Positions 17,160 to 24,613 of a DNA stretch of 64,000 nucleotides are shown one piece after another. This DNA is from Microbacterium sp. 3J1 (GTDB taxonomy: Bacteria; Actinomycetota; Actinomycetes; Actinomycetales; Microbacteriaceae): the NCBI RefSeq assembly GCF_001049495.1, contig NZ_CDWI01000007.1:186001-250000 (forward strand), read 5' to 3'. Below the pieces are notes generated by a model. That model was not told where the DNA came from, made no database searches, and was given only the letters and a program-made list of their open reading frames with translations. A program made the translations under genes and the position numbers. The first letter of the stretch is position 1; every line of letters begins with the position of its first letter.

Positions 17160-18359
17160 TCACCCGAGGACTCGGCCGTAGACCTCGATCATGGCGGCGG
17201 TCCGCGACGACTGCCGGAAGGCCTCGGAGACCTCCCGCATGGGCGCCGGCGCAGTACCGGCTGAGATGTCGGATGCCGCGCGCCGCAGCGTCTCGACGAG
17301 ACCGGCCTTGCGCTGCTCCTCCGTGCCCGCGGCGCCCGGCACGGCCCAGAGACCGCCACCCAGCTCGGCAGCGATGTCGGGGTCGCTGATGACCGAGGGG
17401 GTGCCGAGGGTCGCGGCCTCGAAGGGCGTCATCCCCTGGGTCTCGAATCCGATGGACGTCTGCACGAGGGCATCCGCGGCGGCGATCCTCGCCAGCGTCT
17501 GCGGATAGGTGAGTCGCCCGGCGAACCGGACGTTCCCGTGGCCGGCGACGATCTTCTCGGCAGCGCCGCGCTGGGCGCCCCCGCCGATGATCTCGAGCTC
17601 TGCATCGACTCCCGATTCGACGAACGCCTCGAGGAAGGGCAGCAGCCGCTTCTCGGGGCTCATCCGCCCCAGCCAGACGAAGCGCGGTCGCCCCGGGGTG
17701 CGCACCGCCGGCGCGTCGGCGAGGGTCGCGTCGCGGACGTCGTCGTCGATGCCGTTCCACACCACATCGACGGGGCTGAACACGGCGTGCTCCTCCAGCC
17801 GCCGGGCGAAGTGGGTGGAGGGCGCGGTCACCGCGGACGCCCCCGCGGCGAGTCCTCGAAGGAAGGCCCATCCGTCGTGCCCGGGCACCGCGGATCCGAT
17901 TCCTCGCAGGGCTCGGCGCCGCCAGGCGTTCAGGACGGCGAGCGCGGGACGATGCAGCGGCGTCACGGCCGCGATGCCCACGTCGACGCGGTTGTGCATC
18001 GTGTGGACCACCGGGATCCCGTGGCGCGCCGCATAGCGATGCCCGATGAAGGCCCCCCAGAAGTCGGCCTGCACGTGCACGAGGTCGACCGGTGGACGTC
18101 GGGTCAGGGCACGGTCGACGAACCGGTCGGTGCGGCGACCCGGCCAGCTCATCGCGTACTCGCGGTCGACGGTGATCGGCACGGACGGCAGGTCCACGTC
18201 GCCGAGGGCGGGGGCGACGGCGCGGGGTCCGTGCATCTTCGGCGCGACGACGGTCACGGTGTGCCCGGCGCGCTCGAGGTACTCCCGCTGCAGCCGCATC
18301 GACACCTGCGCGCCGCCCAGGGACTCGAGGTGCTGATCGCCGAAGAAGACGATGTGCAT
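17160..18359 (-). CDS. GT4-type glycosyltransferase
   Basis: A 399-residue GT-B enzyme. The N-terminal half is a Glyco_transf_4 acceptor domain (GGAQVSMRLQREYL near residue 15). The C-terminal half is a GT4 donor domain with WLGRMSPEKRLLPFLEA and the EX7E-like region in GFETQGMTPFEAATLGTPSV. It probably transfers a hexose from a nucleotide sugar to a lipid or cell-wall acceptor at the cytosolic membrane face. It is 16 bases downstream of a second GT4 gene and is likely cotranscribed with it. Confidence 0.9.
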   Translation of the reverse strand: MHIVFFGDQHLESLGGAQVSMRLQREYLERAGHTVTVVAPKMHGPRAVAPALGDVDLPSVPITVDREYAMSWPGRRTDRFVDRALTRRPPVDLVHVQADFWGAFIGHRYAARHGIPVVHTMHNRVDVGIAAVTPLHRPALAVLNAWRRRALRGIGSAVPGHDGWAFLRGLAAGASAVTAPSTHFARRLEEHAVFSPVDVVWNGIDDDVRDATLADAPAVRTPGRPRFVWLGRMSPEKRLLPFLEAFVESGVDAELEIIGGGAQRGAAEKIVAGHGNVRFAGRLTYPQTLARIAAADALVQTSIGFETQGMTPFEAATLGTPSVISDPDIAAELGGGLWAVPGAAGTEEQRKAGLVETLRRAASDISAGTAPAPMREVSEAFRQSSRTAAMIEVYGRVLG

Positions 18360-18375
18360 GACGGTGGCGCCGCGC

Positions 18376-19602
18376 CTATGCCGGAAGCGGCTCGTCGCGG
18401 TACAGCGCTTCGAACGTGTCGAGGGTCCGGTTGATGTCGTGGATGAGCACGCCGTCGAGCGATGCCTGCTGCATCCGCTCGAATTCGGCGGTGTCGGCCG
18501 TCAGTACGTCCGTCAGCCGTGCCGCGAGCGCGTCGGCGTTGCCCGGCTCGAAGAGGTAGCCGTTCTGCCCGTCGTGCACGAGGTGCGGCAGCGCGACGGC
18601 ATCCGCGGCCACGATCGGGAGGGCCGAGGCCATGGCCTCCATGGTCGCGATCGACTGCAGTTCGGCGATCGACGCGATCGTGAAGACCGAGGCGCGCGAC
18701 AGCAGAGCACGGAGCTCCTCGTCGGTGGTGCGCCCGTGGAACGCGACGCGGTCGGCGATGCCCAGCTGCGTCGCGAGGTTCTCGAGCTGCTTGCGCTGGT
18801 CGCCCCCGCCGACGATGTCGAAGGTCACGTCGAGCGCCGGGTCGAGCTTCGTGATCGCCTGAAGGATGACCTCCACCTGCTTCTCGGCGGTGAGGCGGCC
18901 GACGAAGACGATGCGGTTCTTCTCCCGTGGGCCGATGACCGGCCGGTACTGCGTGCGATCGATGCCGCAGCTGACCGGGATCACGTTGCGGACCTCGACG
19001 GTGCGCTCGAGGAAGTCGGCCGCGCGTCGGGTCGGAGTCGTGATCGCCCGCGTCAGCGCGAAGGTGCGCTTGGCGTCGGCCCAGGCGAAGCGCAGCACCA
19101 GGTCGTCGATGAACTTCGGCATCGTCGTGTGATCGAGGATGTTCTCGGCCATGACGTGGTTGGTCGCGATCACCGGGATGCCGCGCTCGTGCGCGATGCG
19201 GGCGAGCCCCCGACCGATGACGATGTGGGACTGGATGTGCACGACATCGGGGCGGACCGCGTCGAGGACCTTGCGGGCGTAATGCTTGGAGCGCCACGGC
19301 CAGACGAACCGCAGCCAGTCGTGCGGGGCCCAGCGCACCGACGGCAGTCGGTGCAGAGTCATGGGCTCACCCTCGATCACCTCGGTGCGGGCGGCCGCGC
19401 GGCGGTATGCCTGGTTCGGCGCGACGACGTGCACGTCGTTGCCGCGCTGCACGAGGCCGGCGGCGAGTCGCTCGGCGAAGCGGGCGGCGCCGTTGATGTC
19501 GGGCGCGAACGTGTCGCAGCCGAGGAGGATGCGCAGCGGACGCTGCCCGGACTCAGTCGCAGACTCAGGGGCGTTCGTCGGATCGGAGGGAGAGGAGGAC
19601 AT
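18376..19602 (-). CDS. GT4-type glycosyltransferase (PimB/MgtA-like)
   Basis: A 408-residue GT-B enzyme starting with a short disordered tail, then LLGCDTFAPDINGAARFAERL, the acceptor-domain opening typical of glycolipid-forming enzymes such as MgtA, PimB and SQD2. The donor domain has FVGRLTAEKQVEVILQA and ELQSIATMEAMASALPIV (EX7E motif). An acceptor such as a diacylglycerol or phosphoinositide glycolipid is plausible but not proven. It is the first gene of a two-gene unit with the next GT4 gene downstream. Confidence 0.9.
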   Translation of the reverse strand: MSSSPSDPTNAPESATESGQRPLRILLGCDTFAPDINGAARFAERLAAGLVQRGNDVHVVAPNQAYRRAAARTEVIEGEPMTLHRLPSVRWAPHDWLRFVWPWRSKHYARKVLDAVRPDVVHIQSHIVIGRGLARIAHERGIPVIATNHVMAENILDHTTMPKFIDDLVLRFAWADAKRTFALTRAITTPTRRAADFLERTVEVRNVIPVSCGIDRTQYRPVIGPREKNRIVFVGRLTAEKQVEVILQAITKLDPALDVTFDIVGGGDQRKQLENLATQLGIADRVAFHGRTTDEELRALLSRASVFTIASIAELQSIATMEAMASALPIVAADAVALPHLVHDGQNGYLFEPGNADALAARLTDVLTADTAEFERMQQASLDGVLIHDINRTLDTFEALYRDEPLPA

Positions 19603-19750
19603 TCTGCCTTACGGTGCGGCGGCCAGGGAGCCCGGTCTGGGCGCTGGCCACTCTACCCGAGGCCTCTGTTCGCACGGCCGAGGCGTACCGGCATCCGCAT
19701 GGACCCGTCCTTCTCGCCTGTCCCGCAGGTTCTGCCCCTACCGTGGAGGC

Positions 19751-20341
19751 ATGCGACTGACAGCCGACGCCGACCCGCAGCTGTGGATCCCCGTGACGGA
19801 TTCGCTCGGATGGAGGGGGCGCCGTCATCGCAAGGCCGCGATCCGGATGCTGTTGGGGCAGGCGAACTCGGCGCTCGGCGCGACTGAGCGGCCGGGGTCG
19901 AAGTTCGGGGCGTGGGCGATGAGCCAGGCCGCTCCGCTGCTGATGCGGCGCGCGGCCGGGCGGGTGCTGGTCTGGACGTGGAAGGCGGATCCGGAACTCG
20001 TCGTCGCGATGGCGACCGTGCAGCTGCTGACGCCGGATGTGCGGATCGCTCGCGCATCGATGCCGATGGACTACGACGACACGACGACCTTCTCGAGCCG
20101 CTGGCTGGGGTCGGGCGAGAAGCTGGTGGTCGCGATGCCCCCGTCGCCGGCGACTCCGCCGTTCCAGACGTACACCTGGGACACCGGCACACACCTCGTC
20201 ACCCTCACAGCGGTCTGCAGCGACCGCGAGCGTTTCGGCACGCTCGACGGGGCGCTCGATGAGCTGGCGCGCAGCATCCGCATCGCCGACGAGCTCACCG
20301 GAGGCGAATCGCCCGAGGTGCTGCGGCTCGGGCCGGCGTGA
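19751..20341 (+). CDS. Conserved hypothetical protein
   Basis: A 196-residue soluble protein of mixed alpha/beta composition with no signal peptide or membrane helix. I do not recognise the family. TACCGT at 19739-19744 is six bases before the ATG, so a leaderless start at 19751 is likely; the GGAGG just upstream is too close to be used. It is divergent from the glycosyltransferase pair and converges on the VOC gene. Confidence 0.75.
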   Translation: MRLTADADPQLWIPVTDSLGWRGRRHRKAAIRMLLGQANSALGATERPGSKFGAWAMSQAAPLLMRRAAGRVLVWTWKADPELVVAMATVQLLTPDVRIARASMPMDYDDTTTFSSRWLGSGEKLVVAMPPSPATPPFQTYTWDTGTHLVTLTAVCSDRERFGTLDGALDELARSIRIADELTGGESPEVLRLGPA

Positions 20342-20368
20342 TCGCCCCGGCCTGATCGACCCGGCCGC

Positions 20369-20734
20369 CTAGGCCTCCTTCGGCGGCTCCCACAGTTCGA
20401 TCGCGAGCCCTTCGGGGTCGTGGATGCGCGCGAATGTGCCGTACTCGTCGGTGTTCCACTCGTCGCGCCGTTCCACCGGGATGCCCGCCGCTGTCAACCG
20501 CGCCGCCAGCTCCTCGACGTCGGCGACCCTGAGATTGAGCATGAACTGCTGGTCCGCCGCGAAGTAGTCGCTGTCTGCGGCGAACGGTGCGAAGACCGTC
20601 ATGCCCGCTTCCTGTCGCCACAGCCCGTCATGCCCGGCACCGATGCCGAGATGCTCCCGGTACCAGGCCGCGCGCGCCTCCGGATCCTTGCTGCGGAAGA
20701 AGATGCCGCCGATGCCTGTGACGTCTGTGCCCAT
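20369..20734 (-). CDS. VOC-superfamily (glyoxalase/bleomycin-resistance fold) protein
   Basis: A 121-residue single VOC domain: IGGIFFRSKDPEARAAWYREHLG at the start, and a C-terminal FARIHDPEGLAIELWEP in which the Glu is the usual last metal ligand. It could be a metal-dependent isomerase, dioxygenase or binding protein; the substrate is unknown. TACAAC lies six bases before the ATG on the minus strand, giving a leaderless start inside the 3' end of the neighbouring nuclease gene, which it overlaps by 136 bases in another frame. Confidence 0.88.
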   Translation of the reverse strand: MGTDVTGIGGIFFRSKDPEARAAWYREHLGIGAGHDGLWRQEAGMTVFAPFAADSDYFAADQQFMLNLRVADVEELAARLTAAGIPVERRDEWNTDEYGTFARIHDPEGLAIELWEPPKEA

Positions 20735-22266
20735 GTGTCTGTTGTACTCCTGTCGTGCGCGCCTGTAAGGCTGATGCGGCCTCCTAGCCGGGTCGAAGCG
20801 CTCCGGTCGGCGGCCGCGCCGCGAAGGCTATGCCTGGGTGTGCGCCATCGTTGCTCAGGGTCCCACCACCGGGGTCCGCGCACCTGTGGGCGGCCGTCGT
20901 TCATCCGGATCTCCCACCCCGAGGTTCCGAGGGATCGGTGATGCCACCAGCACAACGGCACACCGTTGTCCGTATGGGTCGGTCCACCCCTCGCATGCTC
21001 GGTCACGTGGTGGATCTCACACCACGATGCCGGCACATGACACCCCGGAATCAGACATTCCTCATCGCGGGCGATGATCGCCCGACGCTGGTGGACGGTG
21101 AACACCCGGTCAGTGGTGGTGATCGCGATGATCCGGCCCTCGTCGAAGAGGACACGTTGGATCGCTCCGGTGCACGCGATCTGCGTGGCGACCGACACCG
21201 GCACGTGTGCTCCGGATCCGGGGATCGTTGCCCAGCCGGAGGTGTCGCTCCTCCGGACAGCCTCGCGAGACGTGTGGGTGGCGACGTCCTTCGCATCGAC
21301 GTTGACGACGAGCACCGGCGACGAACCGCCGAGTGTGGGCATGTCCTTATGACGCGCGGCGATCCCGAGCACGGCAGCGAGCGCATCGTGGCGCTTCTGC
21401 GCCGCGGTGCGGTCATCGATCACGCACCGCGGATCGGAGTTGAACGGGTCATCGCCGCGCGCATCGTCGCCGCTCGGCGCGAAGCGCACCCCGGGCACGG
21501 CAGGTCTGTCGGCTTTGGGGTTGAGGAGCGCGTCCATGATCAGTTGCAATTGCGCCGCGACCTCCGAGGTCAGATACCCGCGGATCGCGTGCACGCCATC
21601 CTTCAACCGGCCGATCGTGATCCCTCGGCGACGACGCGCGTCCTCATCCTTGGGTTCTTCTCCATCGGGGTCGAACATCGACGCCAGGTCTTCGGCGAGG
21701 CTCTTCAGATCCTGCGCGGTCGGCGACGGACCGGACCCCTCCTCGCCGCCTTCCAGGTCGCTCCGGTCGTCGAGAACCAGACCGTGCCCGCGCGCGGCAC
21801 CCGCCAACGCGACGTCGGCGGCCAACCGCTGATCGACACTGATCCGCTCCCACACCTTCTCGATCGGAGTCGTCGCCGCCAAGAATCCCGAGACTCCGAC
21901 CGCCCCGTCCAACAGGGCCAGCCGCATCTCATGCCACCGCGCCGGGAGCCTCTCCCCTGCCAGGCTCACCGGACGCCGGACCCGATCGACGACCCGGTCG
22001 ACCAGAGTCGCAGCCCGCGCCTCCACCGATAACGTCCGCTGCAACAGCTCGTTCATTCCGCGGCAGCCGGCCGCGTGCGGGAAGTCGCCGATGTCGGCGG
22101 TCGCGATCGTCTCGACGACGACCGCCTCAACCCGCCGAAACGCCGCCCCCGCCGTCTTCAGCACAGTGATGCGATCCGCATCCGACAACGAAGCAAGGGC
22201 ATCATCGGACAGCACCGCATCGAGGTCGGCGACGACCCGATCCAGGAGTTCGGCAGTGCTGTTCAT
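20599..22266 (-). CDS. DUF222 / HNH endonuclease (13E12-type), C-terminus running into the next gene
   Basis: A 555-residue member of the family that is present in many copies in actinobacteria. The DUF222 helical domain covers about residues 10-300 and the HNH domain about 400-460, with C-x4-C and the catalytic core WCEIHHVTEHARGG followed by DNGVPLCWWHH. Family members usually end soon after a WWDP-type motif (residue ~475). Here the frame continues for some 75 low-complexity residues and overlaps the VOC gene by 136 bases, which suggests that the ancestral stop was lost by a frameshift or deletion. Its role is unknown; mobile-element links have been proposed. Confidence 0.88.
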   Translation of the reverse strand: MNSTAELLDRVVADLDAVLSDDALASLSDADRITVLKTAGAAFRRVEAVVVETIATADIGDFPHAAGCRGMNELLQRTLSVEARAATLVDRVVDRVRRPVSLAGERLPARWHEMRLALLDGAVGVSGFLAATTPIEKVWERISVDQRLAADVALAGAARGHGLVLDDRSDLEGGEEGSGPSPTAQDLKSLAEDLASMFDPDGEEPKDEDARRRRGITIGRLKDGVHAIRGYLTSEVAAQLQLIMDALLNPKADRPAVPGVRFAPSGDDARGDDPFNSDPRCVIDDRTAAQKRHDALAAVLGIAARHKDMPTLGGSSPVLVVNVDAKDVATHTSREAVRRSDTSGWATIPGSGAHVPVSVATQIACTGAIQRVLFDEGRIIAITTTDRVFTVHQRRAIIARDEECLIPGCHVPASWCEIHHVTEHARGGPTHTDNGVPLCWWHHRSLGTSGWEIRMNDGRPQVRGPRWWDPEQRWRTPRHSLRGAAADRSASTRLGGRISLTGAHDRSTTDTWAQTSQASAASSSAARIRRRARPGTGSISASVPGMTGCGDRKRA

Positions 22267-22431
22267 ACACGCAAGTCAACCCGGGAGCACCGACATTCAG
22301 GACCTGGAACCGCCCCGATGAACCCCCGGTCAGATGAGGTATTCCGATCTTCCGATATGGAGCGGCGAGCCAGCAGAATCCGAACTCGGCAAACTAGTGA
22401 AGTAAGGTAACAATGTAGTACGATCTCGAAT

Positions 22432-22887
22432 ATGGAACGCCTGTTCGTGGACCGACTGCTGCAGATCGCCGATCTCTTCCAGAGAGACATGGTGCGCGCT
22501 TTCGCCGGCACCGGCCTCACGACAGCGCGCGTGCACCTGCTGTGGGCGCTCCAGCATGCCGGACCGTCCACCCAGCAGGCGCTCGCTCAACTCTGCGACG
22601 TCACCCCTCGCAACATCACCGGGCTCGTCGATGCCCTCGAGAAGTCGGGGCATGTTCGCCGCACTCCGCACCCCACCGACCGACGCGCCGTCCTGGTCGA
22701 GCTGACCGACGCCGCCACCGAGACGATGACGCGGATGCAGGAGGAGCACGAGCATCTCAACGCGACGCTGCTGAACGCGATCGCTCCGAGAGACCGGGCC
22801 GCCGTCGAGCGCGGTGTGTCCGCCGTGGCCGCACATCTCGAGACCCTCGTCGCCGCAGCGGCCGCCGAGTCCGAGGACACACCATGA
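22432..22887 (+). CDS. MarR-family transcriptional regulator
   Basis: A 151-residue winged-helix regulator: STQQALAQLCDVTPRNITGLVDALEKSGHVRR forms the recognition helix region and HPTDRRAVLVELT the wing. TACGAT at 22419-22424 is seven bases before the ATG in a clearly AT-rich stretch, so the gene is probably leaderless and may regulate itself. Its stop overlaps the start of the following membrane protein gene (ATGA), which is therefore the best candidate for a co-regulated partner. Confidence 0.92.
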   Translation: MERLFVDRLLQIADLFQRDMVRAFAGTGLTTARVHLLWALQHAGPSTQQALAQLCDVTPRNITGLVDALEKSGHVRRTPHPTDRRAVLVELTDAATETMTRMQEEHEHLNATLLNAIAPRDRAAVERGVSAVAAHLETLVAAAAAESEDTP

Positions 22888-23540
22888 CCGAGAAGATGCA
22901 GATGACCGCTCCGAGCCCGACCCCGATCGCGCGCATCCTCAACTTCCTCCATCGCGCATGGGTCGCCGAGCTCCGCGTCTACTCGAGCATCGCGCGTGCG
23001 ATCGCCCGCCGCCCCGCAGTTCCGAAGGGCGGCACGGGGATCGGCTATCACCGTCCCGTGCTCACAGTGCTGTTCATCTTCATCGGCCTCTCGGCGGTGG
23101 AGATCCCGATCCTCGACCTGATCGTGCATCCGTGGCCCGCCGTGCGCATCACTCTGCTGGTGCTCGGAATCTGGGGCGTCACCTGGATGGTCGGCCTGCT
23201 GTGCGCGATGCTCATGCGCCCGCACACCGTCGCGCCCGACGGCATCCGCGTGCGCAGCGGACTCGAACTCGACGTCCCTGTCGGCTGGGCCGACATCGCC
23301 TCGGTCGCGATCAGCCGTCGCGTCGATGAGCCGAAGCAGCCGCGTGTCACCGGGTCCGAGTACGCCGAGCGGATGCAGGACGAGACGAACATCGAGATCG
23401 AACTCGAACGCCCGGTCGCGATTCGGCTCCCGGGTCTCGCGCCGAAGGGCGGGACGCATCGGGTCGACCGCATCCGACTGTGGGCCGACGACCCGCGCGC
23501 CTTCCTCGACGCCGCACGCCCGTTCCTGATCGCGGCCTGA
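22884..23540 (+). CDS. Membrane protein cotranscribed with MarR regulator
   Basis: A 218-residue protein with two closely spaced transmembrane helices (about residues 60-78 and 88-112) and a cytosolic C-terminal domain of about 100 residues rich in beta-strands, the layout of a bacterial PH-like domain behind a membrane anchor. The ATG overlaps the MarR stop by four bases. Function unknown; coupling to MarR suggests a response to some membrane-active or toxic compound. Confidence 0.8.
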   Translation: MTEKMQMTAPSPTPIARILNFLHRAWVAELRVYSSIARAIARRPAVPKGGTGIGYHRPVLTVLFIFIGLSAVEIPILDLIVHPWPAVRITLLVLGIWGVTWMVGLLCAMLMRPHTVAPDGIRVRSGLELDVPVGWADIASVAISRRVDEPKQPRVTGSEYAERMQDETNIEIELERPVAIRLPGLAPKGGTHRVDRIRLWADDPRAFLDAARPFLIAA

Positions 23541-23951
23541 TCAGTCCAGGCCGCGCTCGGCGAGCCACTGCTTCGCGACGAGCACGGGCGCCCGCGCCAG
23601 CCACGCGTCGGCGATGATCTCGGCCAGCCGGTCGCGTTCGATCGCGTCGAGCTGCACGAGCAGCCCGGGGTATCCGTCGAAGTGCGGCACCGAGAACAGC
23701 CCGTCCGCCCCGGTGGCGAGCAGCGCGGCCTTCTCTTCGAGGCTCTCCACCCGCACGCCGAGCACCGGGCCGTCGGGCCACGGGACTCCGAGGTCGGCGA
23801 GCTGCCGCAGGTCGACCTTGCTGGGCCCGCGCACCCACGCGATCTGGCCGCTCGGCAGCCGCGAGGACGGCTCGCCGGTGTGTCCGCCGACGCGCTCGGT
23901 CACACCGGGCAGAGCGAGGGCGATCTCACGGACGTCATCGACAGTCGCCAT
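23541..23951 (-). CDS. MmcQ/YjbR-family protein
   Basis: A 136-residue protein with the N-terminal ATVDDVREIALALPGVTE opening typical of the YjbR/MmcQ family, a small alpha/beta fold resembling CyaY and probably binding DNA. I use the ATG at 23951, where family similarity begins; a GTG at 23984 would add 11 residues. It is convergent with the membrane protein gene, with no gap between the stop codons. Function is not established. Confidence 0.85.
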   Translation of the reverse strand: MATVDDVREIALALPGVTERVGGHTGEPSSRLPSGQIAWVRGPSKVDLRQLADLGVPWPDGPVLGVRVESLEEKAALLATGADGLFSVPHFDGYPGLLVQLDAIERDRLAEIIADAWLARAPVLVAKQWLAERGLD

Positions 23952-24005
23952 CCGCCCATCGTCCTCCCGCGGGGCATCCGCCACAACGGCACCCTCGGGA
24001 TGCCG

Positions 24006-24500
24006 TCAGCGCGAGTCGCGCTTCGCCTGTCTGCGAGCGCCCTGCGCACGAGTGGACGCGTCCCGCTTCACGCCGCCGGTCGTCTGCTGATGCTCTCGCA
24101 TGCGGCCGGTCGACATGCCTTCGTCGAGCGGTGCGTCAGAGGCGGGACCACTCCACTTGCCCTCGCGGGCTCGCGCCAGCCGCTCGTCCTTGAGCGCCTC
24201 CGCCGCCTCGTGCGCCACTCGAGCGAGCTCGGCGCTGATCAGCGAGAGCGCCTCCTCGAACACGTACGCGCGCCCTCTGGCCTTGTCCGAGCCTGCGGCC
24301 GCGGCTCCTCGTCCGCCCGCCTGCTCGACCCGCTCTGCCGCGCCGCGCCGATAGTTCGTCGTGTGCTTGTTGCGTGCCCGCCTGATCCGCTTGTGCAGCG
24401 CCAGCAGGCCGTCTTCATCGAGCTCTGCCAGCCGCTCCGATTCGAGCTCTCGGATGAGGTCTCGCTCCTTGTCCTTCAGAACCCACAGGTACTGATCCAT
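24006..24500 (-). CDS. Conserved hypothetical protein, highly charged
   Basis: A 164-residue protein. Residues 1-50 are predicted coiled-coil rich in Glu, Arg and Leu; a Gly/Ala linker follows, then a second helical section and a very basic tail ending KRDSR. Such basic, helical proteins often bind nucleic acid or ribosomes, but I cannot name a family. AAGGAG six bases before the ATG supports the start. Confidence 0.75.
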   Translation of the reverse strand: MDQYLWVLKDKERDLIRELESERLAELDEDGLLALHKRIRRARNKHTTNYRRGAAERVEQAGGRGAAAAGSDKARGRAYVFEEALSLISAELARVAHEAAEALKDERLARAREGKWSGPASDAPLDEGMSTGRMREHQQTTGGVKRDASTRAQGARRQAKRDSR

Positions 24501-24554
24501 CCCGTGCTCCTTCGCTCGAGGCTCGCCGTCGCCGGTCGTGCAACCGAGTATGCA

Positions 24555-24574
24555 GGCGGAGACGGCTCTCCGCC
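24555..24574 (-). terminator. Hairpin downstream of the GH38 gene
   Basis: GGCGGAGA and TCTCCGCC form a perfect 8-bp stem around CGGC, 40 bases after the stop of the alpha-mannosidase gene. Confidence 0.6.
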
Positions 24575-24613
24575 AGGGGTTCCGTTGCGCGCGGCGTCAC
24601 GAGAACGACGCTC

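Noticed and set aside
20599..22266. HNH gene considered as a group II intron or complete mobile element
   Set aside because: No reverse transcriptase, intron structure, terminal repeats or target duplication is visible. DUF222/HNH genes are common single genes in actinobacteria.
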